A DNA stretch of 64,000 bases from Paenibacillus urinalis (GCF_028747985.1 NZ_CP118108.1:565001-629000); one strand, 5' to 3'; positions 26,628 to 35,593 are shown, counted from the first letter of the stretch. A program made the numbers and translations. Notes: generated by a model from the letters alone, not told the origin.

Positions 26628-27089
26628 ATGAAAATAGATCGCGTGGACATGTCCATCCTGACCGAGCTTCAGAAGGATGCGCGTCTCTCTATGAGAGAGC
26701 TGGGAAGGCTGGTTAATCTGTCCGCACCCTCAGTAACAGAAAGGGTCAAACGACTGGAGGAGCAGGGACTCATTGAGGGCTATACCATACAGGTCAATCG
26801 CAAGAAGCTTGGCTTTACGATGGACTGCCTCATTGAAGTGACGCTGCAGCATGGAGACCATAAGCGCTTCAAGCCATTTATTGAGAGTTATCCGACGGTG
26901 CTATCCTGTTACCGGATTGCAGGCAAGTCATGCTATATGGTGCTGCTTACCGTCAGCCAGCTGGATGAGATTGAGGAGTTCATCGATGCGATATCGACAT
27001 ATGCCAATACGCTGACGCATGTTATTTTTTCAGAAGTTAAAGTGAATACGGCACTTGAGCAGCATACACCTATGCTGCTGGAGGCATAA
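26628..27089 (+). CDS. Lrp/AsnC family transcriptional regulator
   Basis: A 153-residue regulator. The N-terminal helix-turn-helix is at about 8-55 (ILTELQKDARLSMRELGRLV, LSAPSVTERVKRLEEQGLIE). The C-terminal ferredoxin-like RAM domain is at about 65-145 (LIEVTLQHGDHKRFKPFI, YRIAGKSCYMVLL). The start is the ATG at 26628, six bases after GAGAGG-type sequence; an in-frame TTG 12 bases upstream is not needed. Lrp proteins sense amino acids. The gene has its own terminator and no obvious target beside it, apart from itself. Confidence 0.92.
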   Translation: MKIDRVDMSILTELQKDARLSMRELGRLVNLSAPSVTERVKRLEEQGLIEGYTIQVNRKKLGFTMDCLIEVTLQHGDHKRFKPFIESYPTVLSCYRIAGKSCYMVLLTVSQLDEIEEFIDAISTYANTLTHVIFSEVKVNTALEQHTPMLLEA

Positions 27090-27093
27090 CAAA

Positions 27094-27128
27094 AAAGGAC
27101 AATCCGATTATCATTCGGGTTGTCCTTT
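27094..27128. terminator. Bidirectional terminator
   Basis: AAAGGACAATCCG and CGGGTTGTCCTTT pair around an ATTATCATT-type loop, with A residues before and T residues after. It separates the converging Lrp and Rrf2 genes. Confidence 0.9.
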
Positions 27129-27142
27129 CGCTTTAATTTCGT

Positions 27143-27571
27143 TTATTGAACTGTTTTTTGTGCTACATCATTTACGATATCACTGAGCTTGACCTGTGCA
27201 AGCTGGTCCTCCATAGCCTTTTGTGCGGCAGTAAAGATGGGCTCAATACTCCCTTGAATGCTGCGCCCTACCTCGCACGCTGGATTAGGGGAGTCATGAA
27301 GAGAGAACAGCGCATTCTCGTTAACGGCGTGAACGGCATGATAGATATCAAGCAGCGTAATATCGGAAATGTCTTTTTTAAGCCTGGCACCTGCTACCCC
27401 GGGTCTTACCTCCACAAGTCCGGCTTTATTCAGCATCCCCATAATTCTGCGGATCACGACGGGATTCGTTCCTACGCTTGCGGCAATAAAATCGGATGTA
27501 TTTACACCTTCCTTATTGTAGTGCAGCAGTGTCAATATATGAATGCCTACAGAAAATCGGCTGGTAATCAT
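27143..27571 (-). CDS. Rrf2 family regulator, YwnA-like
   Basis: A 142-residue winged-helix regulator (MITSRFSVGIHILTLLHYN; VGTNPVVIRRIMGMLNKAGL; RPGVAGARLKKDISDITLLD). The single Cys in NPACEVG is not the three-Cys iron-sulfur cluster of IscR/NsrR, so it probably does not bind a cluster. AAGGAG precedes the ATG. It lies just downstream of a YwnB-like gene on the same strand, the same partners as ywnA/ywnB in Bacillus subtilis, though each has its own promoter here. Confidence 0.9.
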   Translation of the reverse strand: MITSRFSVGIHILTLLHYNKEGVNTSDFIAASVGTNPVVIRRIMGMLNKAGLVEVRPGVAGARLKKDISDITLLDIYHAVHAVNENALFSLHDSPNPACEVGRSIQGSIEPIFTAAQKAMEDQLAQVKLSDIVNDVAQKTVQ

Positions 27572-27608
27572 AAACGGATAACTCCTTTGTACGATCTTAT
27601 ATAGGAAG

Positions 27609-27627
27609 TATACATGAGTATATTATA
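27609..27627 (-). promoter_or_regulatory. Promoter -10 and probable autoregulatory operator of the Rrf2 gene
   Basis: The perfect inverted repeat TATAC-N4-GTATA (27609-27622) lies directly against a minus-strand -10 TATAAT (27622-27627), covering the likely transcription start. This is where an Rrf2 protein would bind to repress itself. Confidence 0.65.
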
Positions 27628-27695
27628 ACCGCAAGCCATACAAGTCATTTCATAGCTTATTATTCAAAGGTTAGAATGGAGTCAGTTACATATAC

Positions 27696-27727
27696 GAAAA
27701 AAGGAGAAGCCTTAGGACAGGCGTCTC
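27696..27727 (-). terminator. Terminator of the YwnB-like gene
   Basis: On the minus strand GGAGACGCCT pairs with AGGCTTCTCC around a short loop and is followed by TTTTTT. Confidence 0.85.
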
Positions 27728-27750
27728 CATTCTTCATTATATAGGAGCCA

Positions 27751-28383
27751 TTAGCTTTGTTCAGCTACGACTGTAAAACGCTTGTGCTTATGCTGTGCCG
27801 CTTCAATCTCATCCACGAGTGCTACTGCATAATCCTCATAACTGATATAGCTGTTACCCTGGCTGTTTAGGATCAGGTTGTCTTGTCCTAACTGATAGGA
27901 ACCGGTACGTTTACCTTCCGGATCAAAGAATGCAGCAGGGCTCATATAGGTCCAATTGAGTCCTTCAGATGCCTTCAGATCTTCAAGATTCTTCGCTGCG
28001 TTACTTGCGGTCGGCTTAATCTCTGCTGGGAATTCGGGTGTATCGACCAGCTGTGTCGTTCTCTGATCATCTACATACAGGCTTCCTGCGCCGCCAACGA
28101 CTATAAGACGAATGTCAGTATTGCTTAGCAGGCGAATAAGAGCCTGACCTGCTTCAACATATAGATGCTCTTGCCCAAGAGCTGCCCCAAATGCGTTAAC
28201 GATAACGTCCAGGCCCTGCACATCTTCTGCAGTAATATGAAACACATCTTTCTCAATGACTGGAAATTCAGAGACTTTACTTGCATCACGGACAATGGCG
28301 GTGATGTTGTGACCACGGCTTGCTGCTTCCTTTGCAATGAGTCTTCCTGCCTTGCCGCTTGCTCCAATAACTCCAATGTTCAT
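27751..28383 (-). CDS. NAD(P)-binding protein, YwnB-like (atypical SDR)
   Basis: A 210-residue Rossmann protein. The N-terminal glycine motif GASGKAGRLIAKEA is at residues 8-21. The core VVGGAGSLYVD and the segment NWTYMSPAAFFDPEGKRTG are typical of the NmrA-like NAD(P)H-binding YwnB/YhfK group. These lack the classical Tyr-Lys pair, and their reaction is unknown; some respond to electrophile or quinone stress. AGGAGG before the ATG. The promoter carries two related operators (see 28445-28506). Confidence 0.9.
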   Translation of the reverse strand: MNIGVIGASGKAGRLIAKEAASRGHNITAIVRDASKVSEFPVIEKDVFHITAEDVQGLDVIVNAFGAALGQEHLYVEAGQALIRLLSNTDIRLIVVGGAGSLYVDDQRTTQLVDTPEFPAEIKPTASNAAKNLEDLKASEGLNWTYMSPAAFFDPEGKRTGSYQLGQDNLILNSQGNSYISYEDYAVALVDEIEAAQHKHKRFTVVAEQS

Positions 28384-28444
28384 ATATCATTCTCCTCCTA
28401 TAATGGTTCCGTTCTGATGAATAGTAATGAGTAACACTATGTCC

Positions 28445-28506
28445 TGTAACTACATTAGTTACAATAACATGTAATCATTATAGTTACAAGTATTAGCTAT
28501 TGTCAA
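28445..28506 (-). promoter_or_regulatory. Promoter of the YwnB-like gene with two inverted-repeat operators
   Basis: On the minus strand: -35 TTGACA (28501-28506), 18-base spacer, -10 TATAAT (28477-28482). Operator 1, TGTAACTA-CAT-TAGTTACA (28445-28463), is a perfect 8-bp inverted repeat covering the start of the transcript. Operator 2, TGTAATCA-TTA-TAGTTACA (28470-28488), covers the -10. Their centres are 25 bp apart. The regulator is unknown; the motif differs from the Rrf2 gene's own site, so a MarR- or HxlR-type repressor is possible. Confidence 0.82.
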
Positions 28507-28614
28507 CAACGGCAATTTAACACTGTCCTAACACTTCACTGCTATAATTTCTACGGTTTGCTTAGCGTTTCAATCATAGATTGCCGAAGCTAAACACTTC
28601 TAAACATAGATTCA

Positions 28615-29820
28615 ATGATCAAGGAGGAGATCACGATACGAAACAAAGGGGCTGTGCTGTGGGAGGTCTTTACAACAGCACTGAAGCTTGGACTTACCTC
28701 ATTTGGAGGGCCGGTTGCTCATCTCGGTTACTTCCACAATGAATATGTAACGAGACGAAAATGGATTGATGAACGTACTTATGCAGATCTGGTTGCGTTA
28801 AGTCACTTCCTGCCGGGTCCGGCAAGCAGTCAGGTCGGAATGGGTGTAGGTATGATGAGGGCGGGCTTACTTGGAGGAATCATCGCCTGGCTCGGTTTTA
28901 CGCTGCCTTCTGTCATCGCCTTGTTTATTGCGGCTTCCTTATTGCAGCAGGCTGGCATCGTCGAGATCGGCTGGATGCATGGACTCAAGATTGTTGCTGT
29001 CGCGATTGTGGCACATGCCGTATGGAATATGGGGAAAAGCCTTGCACCCGATCGGAGTAGAATGACTATTGCCGTGCTTGCCTGTGTCCTGGTGGTAATA
29101 TGGCCTTCCGCTATCACACAGGTTCTGCTCATTATTGCTGCAGGACTGGCAGGCATCTACTTGTATCGGGGGGCACAGGAGAAGAGCATCTCATCAGTGG
29201 AGAACGCTCCGATTGGAAAAGGCTTCGGTATCTCCTGTCTTGTACTATTCTTTCTACTCCTCATTGGATTGCCACTGCTCAGTGAAATGACGGGCTCATC
29301 CTGGATCGCTTATTTCGACAGCTTCTACCGGGCAGGAGCTCTTGTATTCGGCGGAGGGCATGTCGTCCTTCCGATGCTGGAGAGGGAGCTGGTTCCGCAA
29401 GGACTGATTGATGCTGATTCCTTCTTAGCAGGGTATGGCCTAACTCAGGCAGTTCCGGGTCCGCTGTTCACGTTTGCATCCTATCTGGGAACGGTCATTG
29501 AAGGAGCGATCGGAGCTGTGGTGTTCACCTTAGCCATATTTCTTCCGGGTGCCCTGCTGATCATGGGAGCGATTCCTTTTTGGCAGCAGCTTAGAGGAAA
29601 AAGTGGAATACAAGGTGCGCTAAAAGGCGTGAATGCCGCCGTTGTCGGACTATTGCTTGCCGCCTTTTATGATCCGGTATTCACCTCAGCTGTCCGTGGT
29701 CCTTATGATTTCGTGCTTGCGCTCGTCCTGTTTGTTATGCTGGTCTGGTGGAAGCTGCCGCCATGGATCATCGTGCTGCTCGGTTTATTTAGTGGAATGG
29801 CTTTGCTTCCATCGGTATAA
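28615..29820 (+). CDS. chrA: Chromate transporter ChrA (two CHR domains)
   Basis: A 401-residue long-form CHR protein with two homologous halves: residues about 12-190 (LKLGLTSFGGPVAHLGYFHN, HFLPGPASSQVGMGVG) and about 215-400 (GGGHVVLPMLERELVPQGL, YGLTQAVPGPLFTFASYLG). It is thought to export chromate. The start is unusual. The only good ribosome site, AAGGAGG (28621-28627), lies inside the frame after the ATG at 28615, eight bases before an in-frame ATA (28636), while the ATG itself has none. The true start may therefore be AUA, which would drop seven residues. Confidence 0.92.
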   Translation: MIKEEITIRNKGAVLWEVFTTALKLGLTSFGGPVAHLGYFHNEYVTRRKWIDERTYADLVALSHFLPGPASSQVGMGVGMMRAGLLGGIIAWLGFTLPSVIALFIAASLLQQAGIVEIGWMHGLKIVAVAIVAHAVWNMGKSLAPDRSRMTIAVLACVLVVIWPSAITQVLLIIAAGLAGIYLYRGAQEKSISSVENAPIGKGFGISCLVLFFLLLIGLPLLSEMTGSSWIAYFDSFYRAGALVFGGGHVVLPMLERELVPQGLIDADSFLAGYGLTQAVPGPLFTFASYLGTVIEGAIGAVVFTLAIFLPGALLIMGAIPFWQQLRGKSGIQGALKGVNAAVVGLLLAAFYDPVFTSAVRGPYDFVLALVLFVMLVWWKLPPWIIVLLGLFSGMALLPSV

Positions 29821-29879
29821 TACAATCAAAATAGATTGCTATACATCGAATTATGGGATAAAGGGGCCTTGAGATCAGG

Positions 29880-31031
29880 ATGAGGATTACAGGACGGATG
29901 GTTATCAATAGTTTGCTGTTCATTGTTGTATTTGCAGGCATCAATACGTATATCGGCTGGAATATTTATCTGTTCCTTACGCAGTATTTTGAGGAAGTTT
30001 CACTAATATGGCTGGGTCTGGTCATTACGATTATTGCACTTGGCTACGGGATCGGGCGCATCAAATGGCTTGGACATGCAGGGCGGTTCATCAAAGTGCT
30101 GGGTTCATTTTATTTCGCGCTGCTGGAATTCTTCATCATCGTGCTTCCGATCGCGGACCTTGCCGGCTGGATCAGCCATATGGCAGGCGTAGAATCGGCA
30201 GTATATATCCCCGTTATCGGCTGGTTAGTTGCAGGACTGCTCGTTCTGTTCCTTGTGGCAGGGTCCTATAACGCTTGGAGTCCTATTGTCAGGCAGCATG
30301 AGATTTCGGTCCGCAAAAAGAGTCCGGAAGGGCAGTCTGAGACATACCGCATTGCTGTCGCTTCGGATATCCATTTGGGCAACATCGTCGGAAACCGTCA
30401 TCTCGGCAGACTCGTATCCATTATGAATGAAATGAAGCCGGATCTTATCCTGCTTGCCGGAGATGTGCTCGACGATTCAATTGAGCCTTTTCTCAGGAAC
30501 AAGATGTCAGAAGGGATGAAGAAGCTGAAGGCGCAGCATGGAGTGTATGCTGTTCTCGGCAATCATGAGTATTATGGCGGACACATTGATCAGTATGTAG
30601 AGGAAATGGGGCTGCTCGGCATTCAGGTGCTGCAGGATGAGACGGTGACGACAGCGGGAGGGGCCCTCCAGATTGCCGGGAGGAAGGATCTTACTGCAGA
30701 GAAGACAGATCCGAAGAGACGTCTTCCTGTAGCCGAGCTGCTTGCGCCGCTGGATCATGAACAGCCGATTATACTGCTGGATCATCAGCCGTATGCCTTC
30801 GAGAAGGCTGCTGAAGCGGGAGCTGATCTACTGCTGTGCGGACACACCCACCGAGGACAATTTGCGCCCAACCACTGGATTACGAAGCGATTGTTCGAGC
30901 TGGACTGGGGTTATATGCTGAAGGATAAGATGCATGTGATTGTGTCGTCCGGCTTCGGTTCTTGGGGACCGCCCATTCGAATTGCCAGCCGTTCCGAAGT
31001 CATTCAGATTGAGCTGAAGTTAGAAGGTTAA
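29880..31031 (+). CDS. Membrane-anchored metallophosphoesterase
   Basis: A 383-residue protein with four or five membrane segments in the first 140 residues, then a calcineurin-like phosphoesterase domain (about 155-383). All metal-binding blocks are present: SDIHLG, GDVLDD, GNHEYY, LLDHQPYAF and GHTHRGQ. The family (YkuE/YaeI type) cleaves phosphoester bonds using two metal ions; the substrate is unknown and may be a lipid precursor given the membrane anchor. It follows chrA by 59 bp with no terminator between, so the two may share a transcript. Confidence 0.92.
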   Translation: MRITGRMVINSLLFIVVFAGINTYIGWNIYLFLTQYFEEVSLIWLGLVITIIALGYGIGRIKWLGHAGRFIKVLGSFYFALLEFFIIVLPIADLAGWISHMAGVESAVYIPVIGWLVAGLLVLFLVAGSYNAWSPIVRQHEISVRKKSPEGQSETYRIAVASDIHLGNIVGNRHLGRLVSIMNEMKPDLILLAGDVLDDSIEPFLRNKMSEGMKKLKAQHGVYAVLGNHEYYGGHIDQYVEEMGLLGIQVLQDETVTTAGGALQIAGRKDLTAEKTDPKRRLPVAELLAPLDHEQPIILLDHQPYAFEKAAEAGADLLLCGHTHRGQFAPNHWITKRLFELDWGYMLKDKMHVIVSSGFGSWGPPIRIASRSEVIQIELKLEG

Positions 31032-31060
31032 TGGATTCAATTATACTCTTCATTAAGACG

Positions 31061-31094
31061 CAGGTGTCATGATCATCATGATGCCTGTTTTTTT
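31061..31094 (+). terminator. Rho-independent terminator
   Basis: CAGGTGTCATGAT pairs with ATCATGATGCCTG (G-T and one weak pair) and is followed by seven T residues. Confidence 0.88.
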
Positions 31095-31461
31095 CGTGTA
31101 CAGCTTTCCAAATATAAGAAAGAATTAACATCTACATCACATTGTTATGTGAAAGGTGCAATGCGATAACACTTTAACTTAATAAACTAATAAAACGAGA
31201 TTGAGAGAGTAAAAGTGGTGTATTTAGCAGTAAACAAAAGTTATAAATTATATTAATCAATTTAATAAATTTCATCTATGAAAAAAATGTCGATTTTTGA
31301 TGGAAAAAAGCTTGATTTTAAATCCATCCTGCTTTACTATCAGAAAAACTAAATTCGTACCATTTCACGGAAAAAGTATCGTAAATAGACTCAAAGAAAT
31401 GATTATTGTTATGTAATTAGGAAATGAAATGAGAAAATGAGTCGAAAAAGGAGAACCTAAT
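31095..31461. other. AT-rich control region before the Lrp/peptide-transport genes
   Basis: No gene is seen. Counting 31201-31380 gives 45 G+C in 180 bases (25%), far below the surrounding genes. Short A and T tracts recur (TTTTTGATGGAAAAAAG, AAAAAAATG), a pattern expected of intrinsically curved DNA and of Lrp-type binding regions. It precedes an Lrp-type regulator gene and the peptide-transport genes, so it probably holds their promoter and regulator sites; I cannot pick out an individual promoter with confidence. Confidence 0.5.
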
Positions 31462-31941
31462 GTGACTGAAGAAGAACATCAGCGGGTAATGTACTCCGGT
31501 CTTGATGATCTGGATCGCGGTATTGTTGGATTTTTGCAAGAGAATGCCCGTATACCCTTTACCCAAATCGCCAAAGAGTTAAACGTTACAGAGAAGACGG
31601 TTCGGCATCGGGTCCAGCAGATGCAGGATGAAGGTGTCCTGAGCTTAGTAGGGATCGTCAATCCGGTAAAAGCCGGTATTCGAACCGAAACGCTGATCTT
31701 TATCGCTGTAGAGGATCAAATGATGGAGGAAGTCACCGAAGCACTTCACGATATGCCTGAAGTCAGGCTGATGCTTCTGATAACCGGTGAATATCAGCTG
31801 ATGCTTCAAGTGTTTACGAAGGACACCGATGAATTCTCCGAATTTTTAATGAAAAAGCTGAATAAAGTCAAAGGCATTACTCGTACCAATGTCATCATGG
31901 AGCTCAAGGTTCTCAAATCAAAGTTGAAGTTTGTCCGCTAG
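31462..31941 (+). CDS. Lrp/AsnC family transcriptional regulator
   Basis: A 159-residue regulator with helix-turn-helix at about 12-60 (DLDRGIVGFLQENARIPFTQ, ELNVTEKTVRHRVQQMQDEG) and a RAM ligand domain (IFIAVEDQMMEEVTEALHDM, LLITGEYQLMLQVF). It starts at a GTG eight bases after AAAGGAG; the overlapping ATG one frame away is followed at once by TGA. It lies 111 bp upstream of the peptide-binding protein gene in the same direction and, as an amino-acid sensor, is the natural candidate to control the gamma-glutamyl-peptide genes. Confidence 0.92.
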   Translation: MTEEEHQRVMYSGLDDLDRGIVGFLQENARIPFTQIAKELNVTEKTVRHRVQQMQDEGVLSLVGIVNPVKAGIRTETLIFIAVEDQMMEEVTEALHDMPEVRLMLLITGEYQLMLQVFTKDTDEFSEFLMKKLNKVKGITRTNVIMELKVLKSKLKFVR

Positions 31942-32052
31942 AGCTTCATCTTTTTATCCTCGATGCATAATTATGCACATTATTCATTCCGATCTGTCCC
32001 TAATTAGGGGATTGGTTATAAATTTATTCTATAGAAAAGTGAGGTCATGAAG

Positions 32053-33609
32053 ATGTTTACGAAAAAAATGAACAAACTCTTGTCATCCGCAGTGCTGAGC
32101 AGCTTGCTTGTGTTAACCGCATGCGGCGGTGGCGGCGGAGAGACAGCAACAGATGCAGGTGGTGCCGCAAGCTCTACGACAGGACAAAAGGTGCTGAACA
32201 TTGGTCTGAAGGCGGACCCACCAAGTCTTGATCCGATGTCATCCTCTTCCCTCTATGATCGTCAAGTACAGAACAGTATTTATGACAAGCTGTTTGATGT
32301 AAATGCGGACGGCGAAGTGGTACCGATGCTCGTATCGGAATATACCGTTTCAGAAGATGGTCTTACGTATACTTTAACGCTTCATGACGGTATCACTTTC
32401 CAGGATGGAAGCGAGTTTAATGCAGAGGCGGTTAAATTCAACCTTGAGCGCTATAAGCAGGAAGGCTCGAAGCGAGTTAGTGAGCTGAATCCGATTGACA
32501 CAGTGGAAGCAACGGATGAGTTAACGGTCGTGATTACACTTAAGGAGCCATTTGCTCCATTCCTGTCCGTTCTATCCGATCGTTCCGGTATGATGGTATC
32601 TCCGGCAGCGGTTGAGAAGCATGGCGATAATTATGTGAAGAATCCGGTAGGAACAGGTCCATATGCCTTCGTTGAGCAGGTCAGCGGTGACCACGTGACT
32701 TTGAAGAAGAACGAGAACTATTGGAAGAATGAAGTGAAGATCGACGAAGTGAACTACAAAGTGTTCACGAACACGAGTGCGGCGGTACAGAACCTTCGCT
32801 CCGGCGTTGTCGATATTATTGATGAGATTCCGGTAAAAGAAATTCCAACCGTGGAAAGTGACCCGAACTTGACGGTCGTTGCCCAAGCAAACATGGGCTT
32901 CCAGGGGATTCATTTGAATAACACGGTAGGCGATCTGCAGAACAAATACCTGCGTCAAGCTGTTGATCTGGCTCTTGATCGTGAAGCGATCGTCAAAGTA
33001 TTGTTCGACGGATACGGTGCACCGGCACATACACCATTTGCACCAGGCAGCCTTGCTTACAACGAAGAGCAGGACAAGTCTCCGGCAGTCGATGCAGCCA
33101 AAGTTCAAGAACTCCTTGAAAAGGGCGGCAAGCCAGACGGATTCAGCTTCAAAATGCAAATTTCTACAACGACAGAGAATGAGCAGTTTGGTGCCGTCAT
33201 CCAGAACATGCTGAAGTCACACAAGATCAACGTTGAGCTTGAGAAAGTCGAGTACGGTACGATGCTGGAGAACGGCGACAGCGGGAACTTCGAAGCGATG
33301 CAACTAGGCTGGTCTGGCCGGATCGATCCGGATCAGAACGTGTATGACTTCCTCGTAACGGGCATGCCGAACAACCAAGGGCGTATTTCCGAGCCTGAGC
33401 TTGATGAAGTATTGATTGCCGCACGTGCGGAGCAGGACACAGCGAAGCGTGCAGAGCTGTACCAGCAGGCGATGGATATCGTTCATGAGAACGGAAGCTA
33501 TGTCTACATCTATCATAACTACGATAAATTCGGTGTATCGAACAAAGTACAGGGCTTTACCTACATTCCTGACGGCATCATCCGTACAGCGAACCTCGAT
33601 ATTCAATAA
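32053..33609 (+). CDS. Peptide/glutathione-binding lipoprotein, SBP family 5 (GsiB-like)
   Basis: A 518-residue binding protein with lipobox LVLTAC (Cys near residue 24), so it is anchored outside the membrane. It has the family 5 blocks LDPMSSSSLYDRQVQNSIYD, PVGTGPYAF and LDREAIVKVLFDGYGAPAHT, the last resembling GsiB of E. coli. The ATG at 32053 is eight bases after GTGAGG and is preferred over the ATG at 32047. It is followed by a hairpin and then the permease genes, an order that usually gives excess binding protein over membrane subunits. Ligand inferred, not shown: glutathione or gamma-glutamyl peptides. Confidence 0.9.
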   Translation: MFTKKMNKLLSSAVLSSLLVLTACGGGGGETATDAGGAASSTTGQKVLNIGLKADPPSLDPMSSSSLYDRQVQNSIYDKLFDVNADGEVVPMLVSEYTVSEDGLTYTLTLHDGITFQDGSEFNAEAVKFNLERYKQEGSKRVSELNPIDTVEATDELTVVITLKEPFAPFLSVLSDRSGMMVSPAAVEKHGDNYVKNPVGTGPYAFVEQVSGDHVTLKKNENYWKNEVKIDEVNYKVFTNTSAAVQNLRSGVVDIIDEIPVKEIPTVESDPNLTVVAQANMGFQGIHLNNTVGDLQNKYLRQAVDLALDREAIVKVLFDGYGAPAHTPFAPGSLAYNEEQDKSPAVDAAKVQELLEKGGKPDGFSFKMQISTTTENEQFGAVIQNMLKSHKINVELEKVEYGTMLENGDSGNFEAMQLGWSGRIDPDQNVYDFLVTGMPNNQGRISEPELDEVLIAARAEQDTAKRAELYQQAMDIVHENGSYVYIYHNYDKFGVSNKVQGFTYIPDGIIRTANLDIQ

Positions 33610-33700
33610 CAGCTGAAGAAAAGGAATCTAGGATGTTTAGCATCTCACCTCTAAAGCCTATAATCCCTTTCTCAGCCTGCAAAATAACACTCTAACACAA

Positions 33701-33732
33701 CAAGAAAGCGGAATTCAAATTTCGCTTTCTTG
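33701..33732 (+). terminator. Intra-operon hairpin after the binding-protein gene
   Basis: CAAGAAAGCG pairs exactly with CGCTTTCTTG. No proper T tract follows (TGTGTCATTC), so it is more likely a leaky terminator or an mRNA-stabilising stem than a full stop. Confidence 0.6.
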
Positions 33733-33807
33733 TGTCATTCATAATGAAGATTTAGCACAGTCAATCATGCACAATTCTGAAATAAACCAAAATGGGAGAG
33801 AGAGCTC

Positions 33808-34758
33808 ATGATGTTTGTATTAAAGCGTATTTTACTCGCGATCCCCATTCTGTTCTTGGTGTCGATCATGACCTTCTCCTTGATCCATCTCATACCGGGT
33901 GATCCTGCCCGGGTCATTCTGGGTCAAGAGGCTACACCGGAGGCGCTAGCCAGTTTAAGGGCGGAGCTTGGCCTAGACAAGCCCATTGTACAGCAGTACT
34001 TTACCTGGCTTGGCAATGTGCTTCAAGGAGATTTGGGGACATCGATTACAGATCATGTACCGGTAAGTGAACTCATCGCACAGCGGCTGCCTGCCACGAT
34101 ACAGCTGACGATCGGAAGCTTTATCGTTGCATTGCTGATCGCAGTACCCGCAGGGATTCTTGCCGCAGTTAAACGTAACACGTGGATCGACTATCTCAGT
34201 TCCTTTGGAGCGCTTGGCGGCATGAGTATTCCGAGTTTCTGGCTCGCCATGATGCTCATTATTTATTTTACCGTTGAAAATAACTGGCTTCCTTCATCGG
34301 GATACGTTCCTTTTTCAGTCGATTGGAAGGCCAATCTATTAGCACTTATTCTTCCTTGTATTGCAACCGGACTTAGAGAATCGGCTGAACTGATGCGGAT
34401 GCTTCGTTCCTCGCTCGTTGAGGTTGTTAATATGGATTTTGTCCGTACAGCCAAGGCCAAAGGTCTCAATGAATGGGCAACCATATTCAAGCACGTGCTG
34501 CGAAATGCCTTGATTCCTGTCGTGACAAGCTCCGGTATTCTTATAGCTGGACTCATCGGCGGTCTTGTCATCACCGAGTCCATCTTCTCGATCCCGGGCT
34601 TCGGCCGTCTGATTGTAGAATCTGTGTTTAAACGTGACTATGTAACGGTACAGGGCGCGATTCTCGTATCGGCGCTTCTCGTGGTCGTGATCAACATCAT
34701 CGTGGATCTGCTCTATGCGGTCATTGATCCTCGTATCAAATCAGGTAAGGGGGCATAG
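33808..34758 (+). CDS. Peptide ABC transporter permease, DppB/GsiC type
   Basis: A 316-residue inner-membrane subunit with six segments. N-terminal LLAIPILFLVSIMTFSLIHL then IPGDPA is the family hallmark; the ATPase-contact loop is FVRTAKAKGLNEWATIFKHV. SD GGGAGAGAG lies before the ATG-ATG pair. It forms the channel with the next gene. Confidence 0.95.
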   Translation: MMFVLKRILLAIPILFLVSIMTFSLIHLIPGDPARVILGQEATPEALASLRAELGLDKPIVQQYFTWLGNVLQGDLGTSITDHVPVSELIAQRLPATIQLTIGSFIVALLIAVPAGILAAVKRNTWIDYLSSFGALGGMSIPSFWLAMMLIIYFTVENNWLPSSGYVPFSVDWKANLLALILPCIATGLRESAELMRMLRSSLVEVVNMDFVRTAKAKGLNEWATIFKHVLRNALIPVVTSSGILIAGLIGGLVITESIFSIPGFGRLIVESVFKRDYVTVQGAILVSALLVVVINIIVDLLYAVIDPRIKSGKGA

Positions 34759-34762
34759 ACGG

Positions 34763-35593
34763 ATGAAAAAGTTCAAAAAGTTCTTTAAATCCGGACTTGG
34801 TGTCCTAGGTACACTCATTATCCTTATTCTTATCGTAACAGCTGTATTTGCGAGCTCCATTGCTCCTTATGATCCCAATTTGCAGGATTATAACAAAATT
34901 CTTCAGGAGCCAAGCAGTGAGCATCTGTTCGGTACGGATGATCTGGGCCGGGATATCTTCTCCCGTGTCGTATACGGAGCACAGATTTCTATTAAAGCAG
35001 CCTTGATGTCTGTAGCCATTGCCGTCTGCATCGGGGTACCGATTGGACTGCTCACCGGTTATTACCGGGGGTTCTGGGACGAGTGGGTCGTCATGCGGAT
35101 TGTCGATTCGTTTCAAGCTTTTCCGTTCCTCATTCTGGCCCTTGCACTCTCGGCTGTTCTTGGAGCCGGCTTCGGTAATGCGATGCTTGCGATCGGTATC
35201 GGCTTTGCACCTACCTTTGTACGGATTACAAGAGGACAGGTGCTCAGTCTCCGCAACATGGAGTATGTGCATGCAGCCAAATCGGTAGGGGCGAAGGACG
35301 GACGCATTATTTTTGGACATATTTTGCCCAATGCACTGGGACCCATCATTATTCAGGCGACCTTGACGATGGCGAGTGGAATTCTGGCTGAAGCTTCTCT
35401 GTCTTATCTGGGACTGGGTGTGCAGCCGCCGACGCCATCTTGGGGAAGTATGCTGAATCAGGCACAAAGTCTGATGAGTGTAGCACCTTATGCAACATTG
35501 TATCCGGGTCTGGCGATCTTCGTCGTTGTACTTGGATTTAACTTGCTTGGCGATGGATTGCAGCAGTTCCTGAATCCGCGCGCAAGGAAATAG
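34763..35593 (+). CDS. Peptide ABC transporter permease, DppC/GsiD type
   Basis: A 276-residue permease with the DppC N-terminal signature (LGTLIILILIVTAVFASSIA; FGTDDLGRDIFSRVVYGAQI) and the loop YVHAAKSVGAKDGRIIFGHI. The start is the ATG at 34763, nine bases after AAGGGGG and four bases after the preceding stop; the frame continues upstream inside the previous gene without a start site. Operon member. Confidence 0.95.
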   Translation: MKKFKKFFKSGLGVLGTLIILILIVTAVFASSIAPYDPNLQDYNKILQEPSSEHLFGTDDLGRDIFSRVVYGAQISIKAALMSVAIAVCIGVPIGLLTGYYRGFWDEWVVMRIVDSFQAFPFLILALALSAVLGAGFGNAMLAIGIGFAPTFVRITRGQVLSLRNMEYVHAAKSVGAKDGRIIFGHILPNALGPIIIQATLTMASGILAEASLSYLGLGVQPPTPSWGSMLNQAQSLMSVAPYATLYPGLAIFVVVLGFNLLGDGLQQFLNPRARK

